Positions 1 to 8,291 of a stretch of DNA of 64,000 bases are shown in pieces. Position 1 is the stretch's first letter; each line of letters opens with the position of its first letter. A program made the position numbers and the translations under genes. The stretch is taken from the NCBI RefSeq assembly GCF_002926165.1, contig NZ_MAGP01000075.1, positions 1 to 64,000 of the forward strand. Reading direction: 5' to 3'. This DNA is from Micromonospora chalcea (GTDB lineage: Bacteria > Actinomycetota > Actinomycetes > Mycobacteriales > Micromonosporaceae). Under the pieces are notes generated by a model, which was not told the origin of the DNA, did not search any database, and was given only the letters and a program-made list of their open reading frames with translations.

Positions 1-1020
1 TCCCCGACCCGGACGCCTACCCCCACGCCCACGGCGTCGTCCAGCCCGACCACCCCGGGCGGGGACACCTGCGCGCTGCGGTCCCGGCCGACCGGCAAGG
101 TGCTGCATGGCTACTGGGAGAACTGGGACGGCGCCGCCAACGGCGTACACCCCGGCCTCGGCTGGATCCCGATCACCGACTCCCGGATCACCGGCCACGG
201 CTACAACGTGGTGACCGCCGCGTTCCCGGTCATCCGCGCCGACGGCACCGTGCTCTGGGAGGACGGCATGGACGCCGGCGTCAAGGTGCCCACCCCCGCC
301 CAGGTGTGCCAGGCCAAGGCCGCCGGACTCACCGTGCTGCTGTCCATCGGCGGCGCCACCGCCGGCATCGACCTCAGCTCCAGCGCCGTCGCCGACCGGT
401 TCGTCGCCACCGTCGTACCGATCCTCAAGCGGCACAACTTCGACGGCATCGACATCGACATCGAGACCGGCCTCACCGGCAGCGGGAACATCAACCAGCT
501 CTCCCCCTCGCAGGCCAACCTGATCCGGATCATCGACGGGGTGCTGGCCCAGATGCCCGCCGGGTTCGGGCTCACCATGGCGCCGGAGACCGCGTACGTC
601 ACCGGCGGCAGCGTCACCTACGGCTCGATCTGGGGCGCGTACCTGCCGATCGTCAAGAAGTACGCCGACAACGGGCGGCTCTGGTGGCTCAACATGCAGT
701 ACTACAACGGCTCGATGTACGGCTGCGCCGGTGACTCGTACCCGGCCGGCACCGTCGCCGGTTTCGTCGCGCAGACCAACTGCCTCGACGCCGGCCTGGT
801 CATCCAGGGCACCACCGTCCGCGTACCGCTGGACCGGCAGGTCCCCGGGCTGCCCGCGCAGGTCGGCGCCGGCGGCGGGTACATGAGCCCGGCTCTGGTG
901 GCGCAGGCGTGGAACACCTACCAGGGCCGGCTGAAGGGCCTGATGACCTGGTCGGTGAACTGGGACGGGTCGAAGGGCTGGACGTTCGGCGACAACGTCC
1001 GCTCCCTGCAGGGCCGCTGA
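1..1020 (+). CDS. Secreted GH18 chitinase, 5' end missing
   Basis: Family 18 glycoside hydrolase expected to cut beta-1,4 bonds of chitin outside the cell. The frame is open from base 1, so the start and any signal peptide or binding module lie outside the window. The first ~55 bases encode a Thr-Pro-rich linker, as commonly joins a carbohydrate-binding module to the catalytic domain in actinomycete chitinases. The catalytic domain then fills the rest. Two family motifs are intact: LLSIGG (about bases 337-354) and the strand-4 motif DGIDIDIE (bases 442-465), whose Glu at 463-465 is the catalytic acid. A late MTWSVNWD matches the Trp that closes the barrel. The domain is about 300 residues, as in Streptomyces ChiC-like enzymes. 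The gene is monocistronic and is followed by a strong hairpin. Confidence 0.9.
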   Translation, partial: SPTRTPTPTPTASSSPTTPGGDTCALRSRPTGKVLHGYWENWDGAANGVHPGLGWIPITDSRITGHGYNVVTAAFPVIRADGTVLWEDGMDAGVKVPTPAQVCQAKAAGLTVLLSIGGATAGIDLSSSAVADRFVATVVPILKRHNFDGIDIDIETGLTGSGNINQLSPSQANLIRIIDGVLAQMPAGFGLTMAPETAYVTGGSVTYGSIWGAYLPIVKKYADNGRLWWLNMQYYNGSMYGCAGDSYPAGTVAGFVAQTNCLDAGLVIQGTTVRVPLDRQVPGLPAQVGAGGGYMSPALVAQAWNTYQGRLKGLMTWSVNWDGSKGWTFGDNVRSLQGR

Positions 1021-1023
1021 CCC

Positions 1024-1063
1024 GGCAGGGCTCCGCGTTCCACCCCCGGCGCGGAGCCCTGCC
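1024..1063 (+). terminator. Perfect 14-bp stem hairpin after chitinase
   Basis: The arms GGCAGGGCTCCGCG (1024-1037) and CGCGGAGCCCTGCC (1050-1063) are exact reverse complements around a 12-base loop. The hairpin starts four bases after the chitinase stop. There is no U-tract, which is usual for actinomycete terminators. Confidence 0.85.
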
Positions 1064-1101
1064 GCTGGCGCGGGTTGCGAGACCCTGCGAGGCTGGCGCT
1101 C

Positions 1102-2505
1102 GTGTATGACTACGACCTGCTGGTGCTGGGCTCCGGACCGAGTGGACAGAAGGCGGCGATCGCCGCGGCCAAGCTGGGCCGCCGCGTCGCCATCGTCGAT
1201 CGCCGCGACATGCTCGGCGGAGTGTGCATCAACACCGGCACCGTGCCCTCGAAGACGCTGCGCGAGGCGGTCCTCTACCTGACCGGGCTGAGCCAGCGCG
1301 ACCTCTACGGCAGCAGCTACCGGGTCAAGGAGGACATCACCGTCGCCGACCTGGCCGCCCGCACCCAGCACGTGATCACCCGACAGACCGACGTGATCCG
1401 CGACCAGCTGGCCCGCAACAAGGTCGCGCTGATCACCGGCACCGGCCGGTTCGCCGACGCCCACTCCGTCTGGGTGGACGCCGGCTCCGGCCGGGAGACC
1501 CGGATCAGCTTCGACAAGGCGGTCGTCGCCGCCGGCACCCGCCCGGCCCGACCGGACAGCGTCGACTTCGACGACCGGACCATCGTCGACTCCGACGGCG
1601 TGATCAACCTGCAGGCCGTCCCGCGCAGCATGGTCGTGGTCGGCGCCGGGGTGATCGGCATGGAGTACGCCTCGCTGTTCGCCGCGCTCGGCACCAAGGT
1701 GACAGTGGTCGAGCGCCGCCCCCGGATGCTCGACTTCTGCGACGAGGAGATCGTCGAGTCGCTGAAGTACCACCTGCGGGACCTGTCGGTGACCTTCCGC
1801 TTCGGCGAGGAGGTGGCCGCCGTCGAGAAGCACCGCACCGCAGCGCTCTGCGTCCTGCGCAGCGGCAAGAAGATCGTCGCGGACACGGTGATGTACTCGG
1901 CCGGGCGGCAGGGACAGACCGACGACCTCGCGCTGGACGCGGCCGGGCTCACCGCGGATCACCGCGGCCGGATCGCGGTCGACGCGAACTACCGCACCGC
2001 CGTCGACAACATCTACGCGGTCGGCGACGTGATCGGCTTCCCCGCGCTGGCGTCCACGTCGATGGAGCAGGGCCGGCTGGCCGCCCAGCACGCCTGCGGC
2101 GAACCGGCCCGCGGCATGTCAGACCTGCAACCGATCGGTATCTACACCATCCCGGAGATCAGCTTCGTCGGGAAGACCGAGGAGGAGCTGACCGAGGCGT
2201 CAACTCCGTTCGAGGTGGGCATCGCCCGCTACCGGGAACTGGCCCGGGGGCAGATCGTCGGCGACTCGTACGGGATGCTGAAACTGCTCGTCTCACCCGA
2301 GGACGGGCGGCTGCTCGGGGTGCACGTGTTCGGCACCGGCGCCACCGAGATCGTCCACATCGGGCAGGCCGTGATGGGCTGCGGCGGCACCGTCGACTAC
2401 CTGCTCGACGCGGTGTTCAACTACCCGACCCTGGCCGAGGCGTACAAGGTGGCCGCCCTGGACGCCGCCAACAAGATCCGCAACATAACCCGAATCAACG
2501 ACTGA
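1102..2505 (+). CDS. sthA: Soluble (Si-specific) NAD(P)+ transhydrogenase SthA
   Basis: FAD flavoprotein of the pyridine nucleotide disulfide reductase family that passes hydride between NADPH and NAD+ in the cytosol. The N-terminal FAD motif is [10 protein letters not shown]. The redox site reads [13 protein letters not shown]: the second cysteine of the usual CxxxxC pair is Thr, which separates SthA from lipoamide or glutathione reductases. A second Rossmann motif, [13 protein letters not shown], binds NAD(P)H, and [12 protein letters not shown] is the C-terminal FAD motif. The protein closely follows what I remember of the mycobacterial SthA sequence. I chose the GTG at 1102 (467 residues) because GAGG at 1089-1092 sits 9 bases upstream and the protein then begins [11 protein letters not shown] like its relatives. 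An in-frame TTG at 1075 would only add nine atypical residues. Confidence 0.93.
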   Translation: MYDYDLLVLGSGPSGQKAAIAAAKLGRRVAIVDRRDMLGGVCINTGTVPSKTLREAVLYLTGLSQRDLYGSSYRVKEDITVADLAARTQHVITRQTDVIRDQLARNKVALITGTGRFADAHSVWVDAGSGRETRISFDKAVVAAGTRPARPDSVDFDDRTIVDSDGVINLQAVPRSMVVVGAGVIGMEYASLFAALGTKVTVVERRPRMLDFCDEEIVESLKYHLRDLSVTFRFGEEVAAVEKHRTAALCVLRSGKKIVADTVMYSAGRQGQTDDLALDAAGLTADHRGRIAVDANYRTAVDNIYAVGDVIGFPALASTSMEQGRLAAQHACGEPARGMSDLQPIGIYTIPEISFVGKTEEELTEASTPFEVGIARYRELARGQIVGDSYGMLKLLVSPEDGRLLGVHVFGTGATEIVHIGQAVMGCGGTVDYLLDAVFNYPTLAEAYKVAALDAANKIRNITRIND

Positions 2506-2531
2506 CCCCTGCTGCCCCGCCCTCGCCTCGT

Positions 2532-2600
2532 TGATCTTGCACTTGCCGCCCCGCGGGTGCCCGTTATGACCGGTGCATCCGGGCCGCAAGTGCAAGATCA
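2532..2600. terminator. 20-bp inverted repeat between convergent sthA and ggt
   Basis: The left arm TGATCTTGCACTTGCCGCCC (2532-2551) pairs with GGGCCGCAAGTGCAAGATCA (2581-2600) with one mismatch in 20 and a 29-base loop. It lies between two convergent genes and can act as terminator in both directions. The arms are much more AT-rich than their surroundings, so it could also be a dispersed intergenic palindromic repeat; copies elsewhere in the genome cannot be tested here. Confidence 0.75.
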
Positions 2601-2613
2601 GCGGGAAAGGGGG

Positions 2614-4401
2614 TCAGCGGCCGGTGGCGTAGCCCTGGGCGCCTCGGGGGTTCGCCGCCGCGGACAGGACTCCGGTGCGGGGGTCGCGGGTGACCGCGCA
2701 CATGCGGCCCAGGCTCCACGGGTCGGACAGGCGGACGGTGTGGCCCCTTGCGCGCAGGCCGGACAGCACCTCCGCGTCGATCCGGTCCTCCAGCACCAGC
2801 ACGCCGGGCTCGACGCCGCGCGGGTAGAACGACGCCGGGAAGCTCGTGGTGTGCCACGTGGGGGCGTCGATCGCCTCCTGCAGGTCCTGCCCGCCGGCCA
2901 GGTGCCGCAGCAGGAACAGCAGCTGCCACTGGTCCTGCTGGTCGCCACCGGGCGTCCCGCAGGCCATCACCGGCTCGCCGTCGCGCAGCACGAGCGTCGG
3001 GCTGAGCGTGGTACGCGGACGCCGCCCCGGCCGCAGCGTGGAGGCGAGCCCCTCCTCCAGCCAGCACATCTGCAACCGGCTGCCCAGCGGGAAGCCCAGC
3101 TCCGGGATGGTGGGTGAACTCTGCAGCCAGCCGCCGCTGGGCGTCGCGGAGATGATGTTGCCCCACCGGTCCACCACGTCGACGTGGCAGGTGTCGCCGC
3201 GGGTCACGCCGTCGGCCCGTACCGTCGGTTCGCCGGTGCTCGGGTCCTGCGGGACGGCCCGCCGGTCCGCGTCGGCCCGCAGGTGCGACGGCAGCCGGGG
3301 CGGGCTGCCCGCCGGGCTGCCGGGACGCAGCGTCGTGTCGGCGCGGTCGCCGACCAGCGCGGCCCGCGAACGGGCGTAGCCGGCCGACAGCAGCGCGGAG
3401 CCCGGCACGTCGGTGTCGCCGTACCACGCCTCCCGGTCGGCGAACGCGAGCTTCAGCGCCTCGGCCTGCGCGTGGATGCCGTCCAAGCTGGACGGATCGT
3501 AGACCGCCGGGTCGTCGAGCGCGTCCAGGACGGCCAGGGTCTGCAGCAGCACCGGGCCCTGCCCCCAGAAGCCGGTCTTGGCGATCGTGTGCCCGCGCCA
3601 GTCCAGCGTGACCGGCGCCTCCCAGGTGGCCGAGAACCCGGCCAGGTCGTCGCCGGTGACCAGCCCGGCGTGTGCGCGCCCGCTGGAGTCGCGGAACGGC
3701 AGCCGGCTGAAACGGTCGATCGCCTCGGCGACGAAACCCTCCCGCCAGGCGCGCCGGGCCGCCTCGATCTGCGCGTCCCGGTCCGCACCGGCGGCCCGTC
3801 CCGCGTGGACGAGGCGGCGCAGCGTGTCCGCGTACGCCGGGTTGGTGATCATCTCCCCCGGCGCGGGTGGGCGGCCGTCGCGCAGCCAGAGCCGCGCGGA
3901 CGTCGGCCAGTGGTCGGTGAACAGCGACCGGACCCGCGCGACTGTCTGCCCGGCGGCGCCGACCAGCGGGTGGCCGGCGGCGGCGTAGCCGATCGCCGGT
4001 TCCAGCACCTCGGCGAGCGTGCGGGTGCCGTGGTCGCGCAGCAACAGCAGCCACGCGTCGACAGCGCCGGGCACCACGGCGGCGAGCGGGCCGGCGCCGG
4101 GCACGAGGTCCAGGCCCAGCGACCGGAAGTGCGCGACGGTGGCGGCGGCCGGGGCCGGACCTTGGCCGCACAGCACCCGCGGCGCCGGATCGGCGGCGGT
4201 GGCGAGGATCGCCGGCACCTCGCCGGCCGGGCCGTTGAGGTGCGGCTCCACGACGTGCAGCACGAACCCGGCGGTCACGGCGGCGTCGAACGCGTTGCCG
4301 CCGCGCTCCAGCACGCCCATCGCGGACTGGCTGGCCAGCCAGTGCGTGGACGAGACCATGCCGAACGTGCCGCGCAACGTCGGCCGGGTGGTGAACGTCA
4401 T
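2614..4401 (-). CDS. ggt: Gamma-glutamyltransferase (GGT family)
   Basis: N-terminal nucleophile hydrolase that removes or transfers the gamma-glutamyl group of glutathione-like compounds. The precursor cleaves itself before a Thr that becomes the nucleophile; here the best candidate is Thr404 in GDTCHVDVVD. Other family signatures are the N-terminal GGNAFDAAV and ANLL-equivalent HLNGPAGE, and the C-terminal GTPGGDQQ, which shapes the oxyanion hole and substrate pocket. The length of 595 residues is normal. No clear signal peptide is seen (MTFTTRPTLRG), so this looks like the cytosolic YwrD-type GGT. The start is the ATG at 4401, 11 bases after the ATPase gene; the upstream open frame is only an antisense-like shadow. 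Its place at the end of a peptide importer operon suggests that it processes the imported peptide. Confidence 0.9.
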   Translation of the reverse strand: MTFTTRPTLRGTFGMVSSTHWLASQSAMGVLERGGNAFDAAVTAGFVLHVVEPHLNGPAGEVPAILATAADPAPRVLCGQGPAPAAATVAHFRSLGLDLVPGAGPLAAVVPGAVDAWLLLLRDHGTRTLAEVLEPAIGYAAAGHPLVGAAGQTVARVRSLFTDHWPTSARLWLRDGRPPAPGEMITNPAYADTLRRLVHAGRAAGADRDAQIEAARRAWREGFVAEAIDRFSRLPFRDSSGRAHAGLVTGDDLAGFSATWEAPVTLDWRGHTIAKTGFWGQGPVLLQTLAVLDALDDPAVYDPSSLDGIHAQAEALKLAFADREAWYGDTDVPGSALLSAGYARSRAALVGDRADTTLRPGSPAGSPPRLPSHLRADADRRAVPQDPSTGEPTVRADGVTRGDTCHVDVVDRWGNIISATPSGGWLQSSPTIPELGFPLGSRLQMCWLEEGLASTLRPGRRPRTTLSPTLVLRDGEPVMACGTPGGDQQDQWQLLFLLRHLAGGQDLQEAIDAPTWHTTSFPASFYPRGVEPGVLVLEDRIDAEVLSGLRARGHTVRLSDPWSLGRMCAVTRDPRTGVLSAAANPRGAQGYATGR

Positions 4402-4412
4402 CGGCGGTGAGC

Positions 4413-5453
4413 CTACGCCGTGCCGGCGATGTCGGCGCGGTCCGTCGCGCCGCCCTCCTCCCCCGGGCTGCCGTCGCGCTCGCCGTCTAGCGGGAACAGG
4501 CACGCGGCCTCGTGGCCCGGACCCACCTCGGCCAGCGCCGGATCGGTCTCGGCGCACGCGGGGCGGGCCTGGGGACATCGGGTACGGAAGCGGCAGCCGC
4601 TCGGCGGGTCCACCGGGCTGGGGATGTCGCCGGTGAGCACGATGCGGCGGCGCTGCCGTTCGACCCGGGGGTCGGCCACCGGCACCGCCGACAACAACGC
4701 CGCCGTGTAGGGGTGCGCCGGGCGCCGGTAGATCCGCTCCGGTGGGCCGGTCTCCACGATGCGACCCAGGTACATGACCGCGATCCGGTCGCTCATGTGC
4801 TCCACGGCGGCCAGGTCGTGCGCGATGAACAGGTAGGTCAGCCCGAGGTCGCGTTGCAGGCGCCGCAGCAGGTTCATGATCTGCGCCTGGACGCTCAGGT
4901 CCAGCGAGGCGATCGGCTCGTCCAGGACGATCAGGTCCGGCTCGCCGGCCAGCGCCCGGGCCACGCCGACGCGCTGGCGCTGGCCGCCGGACAGCTCGTG
5001 CGGATGCCGGCCGGCCGTGTCGGCGCGCAGGCCGACCAGGTCCAGCAGTTCGGCCACCCGCTCCCGCCGGGCGGTGCGGGACGTGGCGAGCCGGTGCACG
5101 ACAAGAGGTTCGGCGATACTGTCGCCGACGGTGCGGCGCGGGTCCAGCGACGCCTGCGGGTCCTGGAACACCATCGCCACGTGGCGGCGCGTCGCCCGCA
5201 GGCGGCGGCGGGACCAGCGGGTGACGTCCGCGCCCGCCACCCGGACCCGCCCGGCGCTCGGGTCGACCAGCCGCAGCAGCGCCAGCCCGGCGGTGGACTT
5301 GCCGCTGCCCGACTCGCCGACCAGCCCGAGCGTCTCGCCCCGGTGTACGGCGAGCGTGACGCCGTCGACGGCGCGGACCGTTCCGGCCGGGGTCGGGAAG
5401 TGCACCGCGAGGTCGTCCAGCTCGGCGATCACGTCGGGGGTGTCGTCGCTCAT
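4413..5453 (-). CDS. Peptide ABC importer ATPase, OppF/DppF type
   Basis: Second nucleotide-binding subunit of a dipeptide/oligopeptide importer, acting at the inner face of the membrane. Walker A is GESGSGKST, the signature is LSGGQRQR, and Walker B is LIVLDEPIASLD; an H-loop follows (FIAHDLAAVEHMSD). The C-terminal extension has the Cys-rich stretch CRFRTRCPQARPAC that marks the oligopeptide/dipeptide ATPase subfamily. The protein has 346 residues. Its ATG overlaps the stop of the preceding ATPase gene by four bases (ATGA), so the two are translationally coupled. It is the fifth gene of the transporter operon and is followed by ggt. Confidence 0.92.
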   Translation of the reverse strand: MSDDTPDVIAELDDLAVHFPTPAGTVRAVDGVTLAVHRGETLGLVGESGSGKSTAGLALLRLVDPSAGRVRVAGADVTRWSRRRLRATRRHVAMVFQDPQASLDPRRTVGDSIAEPLVVHRLATSRTARRERVAELLDLVGLRADTAGRHPHELSGGQRQRVGVARALAGEPDLIVLDEPIASLDLSVQAQIMNLLRRLQRDLGLTYLFIAHDLAAVEHMSDRIAVMYLGRIVETGPPERIYRRPAHPYTAALLSAVPVADPRVERQRRRIVLTGDIPSPVDPPSGCRFRTRCPQARPACAETDPALAEVGPGHEAACLFPLDGERDGSPGEEGGATDRADIAGTA

Positions 5454-6472
5454 CCGGCCTCTCCACGGTAGAAGGTGCGGACCGTGTGCCCGTCGCCGAC
5501 CGGGGTCAGCGGCGGCAGCTCGTGCTCGCAGCGCGGGTCCGCGCGGACCGGGCAGCGCGGCCAGAACGCGCAGCCGGGCGGCAGGTCCAGCGGGCTCGGC
5601 GGCGCGCCGGGGATGGCGACCAGGTCCTCGCCGCGCCGGGACGGGTCGGGCCGGGCCGCCAGCAGCGCCCGGGTGTACTGGTGGGTGGGCGTGTCGAACA
5701 CCCCGTCGACCGGGCCCTGCTCGACGATGCGTCCCCCGTACATGACCGCGACGGTGTCGGCGATGCCGGCGACCACGCCCAGGTCGTGGGTGACCCAGAC
5801 GACTGCGGTGCCCAGCCGCGCCTGCAGGTCGGCGACCAGCTCGATGATCTGCGCCTGGGTGGTGACGTCCAGCGCGGTGGTCGGCTCGTCGGCGATCAGC
5901 AGGTCCGGCTCGCACGCCAGCGCCATGGCGATGGCGACGCGCTGGCGCATGCCGCCGGAGAACTGGTGCGGGTACGCGTCGACGCGCCGCGCGGCCGACG
6001 GGATGCCGACCAGCTCCAGCAGCTCCACCGCCCGGTCGCGGGCGGCGCGGCGGGTCAGCCCGAGGTGCTCCTCGGCCGCCTCGGTGACCTGCCGGCCCAC
6101 CGGCAGCACCGGGTTGAGGGAGGTCATCGGGTCCTGGAAGACGAACCCGACGTGCCGGCCGCGCAGCCTGCGGCGGCGGTCGTCGGGCAGCGCGGTCAGC
6201 TCGTGGTCGAGCAGCCGCACCCGGCCGGTGACCGTCGCGGCGCGCGGGGCCAGACCGGTGGCGGCGAGCAGGGTCATGCTCTTGCCGCTGCCGGACTCGC
6301 CGACCAGCGCGAACGTCTCCCCCTGCCGTACCTGCCAGGACACGCCGGCCACGGCGCGGGCCGGACCACGGCGGGTGCCGATCGTGACGGTGAGGTCGTC
6401 CACGGACAGCACCGTCGAGTCGGTCCTGGGCCGCTGGCGCTGGCTCGGCATGCGTTCGGTGCGCTCGCTCAT
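5450..6472 (-). CDS. Peptide ABC importer ATPase, OppD/DppD type
   Basis: First nucleotide-binding subunit of the importer. Walker A is GESGSGKSM, the signature FSGGMRQR, and Walker [13 protein letters not shown], followed by the H-loop [12 protein letters not shown]. The C-terminal oligopeptide motif has the expected cysteines ([15 protein letters not shown]). The ATG at 6472 gives 340 residues and overlaps the stop of the DppC-type permease gene by four bases. A first ~20-residue polar stretch precedes the domain, so the in-frame ATG encoding MPSQRQ a few codons later is an alternative start. Confidence 0.92.
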   Translation of the reverse strand: MSERTERMPSQRQRPRTDSTVLSVDDLTVTIGTRRGPARAVAGVSWQVRQGETFALVGESGSGKSMTLLAATGLAPRAATVTGRVRLLDHELTALPDDRRRRLRGRHVGFVFQDPMTSLNPVLPVGRQVTEAAEEHLGLTRRAARDRAVELLELVGIPSAARRVDAYPHQFSGGMRQRVAIAMALACEPDLLIADEPTTALDVTTQAQIIELVADLQARLGTAVVWVTHDLGVVAGIADTVAVMYGGRIVEQGPVDGVFDTPTHQYTRALLAARPDPSRRGEDLVAIPGAPPSPLDLPPGCAFWPRCPVRADPRCEHELPPLTPVGDGHTVRTFYRGEAG

Positions 6473-7350
6473 GGGGTGCTCCGGCGGGCCTCGGCGAGGG
6501 TGAGCTGGCGCGGGTCGAGCACGTCCCGCAGCGCGTCGCCGACCAGGTTGAACGCCAGCACGGTGAGGAAGATCGCCGCGCCCGGGAACACGCCCAGCCA
6601 CCAGGCGTCGGTGACGAAGCCGCGCCCGTCGAACAGCATCCGGCCCCAGGCCGGCGCGGGCGGCTGGATGCCGAGGCCGAGGAAGGACAACGCGGCCTCG
6701 GAGAGGATCGCGAACGCCAGCGACAGCGACGTCTGCACGATCAGCGGCGCGGCGATGTTCGGCAGCACGTGCCGGCGCATGATGCGCAGGTCGGACGCGC
6801 CGATGGACACGGCGGCCCGGACGAACACCTGCTCGCGTACGGACAGCACGCCGGCGCGGGTGATCCGGGCGAAGATGGGCGTGTAGACCACGCCGATGGC
6901 GACCATGGCGGTGAGCAGGCCGGGGCCGAGCACCGCCACGATGGCCACCGCCAGCAGCAGCACCGGGAACGCGAACAGCACGTCCATGCAGCGCATGAGG
7001 ATGCTGTCCAGCCAGCCCCGGTAGTAGCCGGCGAACAGTCCGAGCGTCACCCCGGCGACCAGCGCGATGCCGACGCTGACCGCGCCGACCTGCAGTGACA
7101 CGCGGGCGGCGACGAGCACCCGGCTGAGCACGTCGCGGCCCAGCTCGTCGGTGCCGAACGGGTGCGCGCCGCTGGGCGGGCGCAGCATCTGGTCCACGTC
7201 GACGTCGTTGACGCCGGCCGGGGCCAGCCACGGGCCGGCCACGCCCACCACGACCAGCAGGACGAGCACGATGGTGCCGCCGACGGCGAGCGGGTCGCGG
7301 CGGAGCGCGTCCAGCACACGGCGCCCGGTGCTCTCGGTCGTGGCGCTCAC
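6469..7350 (-). CDS. Peptide ABC importer permease, DppC type
   Basis: Inner-membrane permease of the BPD/DppC family. The N-terminal segment [19 protein letters not shown] is TM1, followed by a periplasmic-side loop with the DppC hallmark [15 protein letters not shown], then about five more TM helices. The EAA coupling loop reads [15 protein letters not shown] and should contact the two ATPases. The end [10 protein letters not shown](V/L)LDP is typical; here it is [14 protein letters not shown]. The GTG at 7350 gives 293 residues and overlaps the DppB stop (GTGA). Confidence 0.92.
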   Translation of the reverse strand: MSATTESTGRRVLDALRRDPLAVGGTIVLVLLVVVGVAGPWLAPAGVNDVDVDQMLRPPSGAHPFGTDELGRDVLSRVLVAARVSLQVGAVSVGIALVAGVTLGLFAGYYRGWLDSILMRCMDVLFAFPVLLLAVAIVAVLGPGLLTAMVAIGVVYTPIFARITRAGVLSVREQVFVRAAVSIGASDLRIMRRHVLPNIAAPLIVQTSLSLAFAILSEAALSFLGLGIQPPAPAWGRMLFDGRGFVTDAWWLGVFPGAAIFLTVLAFNLVGDALRDVLDPRQLTLAEARRSTP

Positions 7351-8291
7351 TTGACCGTGATCCTCGGGTCGAGGCGGGCGTAGAGGATGTCCACCAGCAG
7401 GTTGACCAGCAGGAACAGTGCGGCCACCAGCAGCACCGCGCCCTGCAGGACGGGATAGTCGCGGGCCTGCACGGCGTCGAAGGTGAGCCGGCCGATGCCC
7501 GGCCAGGCGAACAGCACCTCGATGACGATGACGCCGCCGAGCAGGCTCGCCAGTTGCACGGCGACCACAGTCACCACCGGGATCAGCGCGTTGCGCAGCA
7601 CGTGCCGCACGATCACCACCCGGTTGCGCAGCCCTTTCGCCTCGGCGGTGCGCACGTAGTCGGCGGAGAGCACCTCCAGCACCGAGGAGCGGATGAACCG
7701 GGTGAGGATGGAGGCGGCGACCAGGCCGACGGTGACCGCCGGCAGCGCCACGTGGGTGGCCCACCGGCCGGGGTCCTCGGTCAGCGCCACGTAACCCGAC
7801 GGTGGCAGCCAGCCGAGCACCCCGGCGAACAGCAGGATGCCCATGATGCCCATCCAGAAGTCCGGCACCGAGACGCCGAACTGGCTGAACACGCGGGCGG
7901 CGTGGTCCACGGCGGAGCCGCTGCGTACCGCCGCGACGATGCCCAGCGGGAACGCCACCAGCAGCGCGAACAGCACCGCGGTGACGGCCAGGGACAGCGT
8001 GGCGGGCAGCCGTTCCAGCACGATCTGGCTCACCGGCTGGCCGGTGCGGAAGCTGACCCCCAGGTCACCGGTGAGCGCGTGCCCGAGGTAGCTGGCGTAC
8101 TGCACCGGCAGCGGCTGGTCGAGGCCGGCCCGTTCCCGCAACGCGTCGTACGTCTCCTGGTCGAACCGGGTGCCGAGCGCCACCCGGACCGGGTCGCCCG
8201 GCACGAGTTGCAGCAGCAGGAACACCACAAGGGTCACGCCGATCAGCACGACCGCCGACTGGAGTGCCCGCCGCAGGACGAAGCGGGCCAT
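7347..8291 (-). CDS. Peptide ABC importer permease, DppB type
   Basis: Inner-membrane permease partner of the DppC-type subunit. It starts with the family's usual FVLRRALQSAVVLIGVT first helix, then VFLLLQLVPGDPV, and has about six TM helices. The EAA loop is GLRNRVVIVRHVLRNALIP. The end has the expected VNLLVDILYARLDPRI. It has 314 residues. Its ATG shares one base with the stop of the binding-protein gene (TGATG), so translation is probably coupled. Confidence 0.93.
   Translation of the reverse strand: MARFVLRRALQSAVVLIGVTLVVFLLLQLVPGDPVRVALGTRFDQETYDALRERAGLDQPLPVQYASYLGHALTGDLGVSFRTGQPVSQIVLERLPATLSLAVTAVLFALLVAFPLGIVAAVRSGSAVDHAARVFSQFGVSVPDFWMGIMGILLFAGVLGWLPPSGYVALTEDPGRWATHVALPAVTVGLVAASILTRFIRSSVLEVLSADYVRTAEAKGLRNRVVIVRHVLRNALIPVVTVVAVQLASLLGGVIVIEVLFAWPGIGRLTFDAVQARDYPVLQGAVLLVAALFLLVNLLVDILYARLDPRITVK

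Noticed and set aside
1102..2505. Dihydrolipoamide dehydrogenase
   Set aside because: The redox motif has a single Cys followed by Thr at the second position, as in SthA, and the protein follows mycobacterial SthA through its full length.
2614..5466. One open frame of 950 codons running through the OppF-type ATPase gene and into ggt
   Set aside because: The upstream part is an Arg/Gly-rich reading in a different frame from the ATPase; recognisable GGT sequence begins only at the ATG at 4401. It is not a fusion protein.
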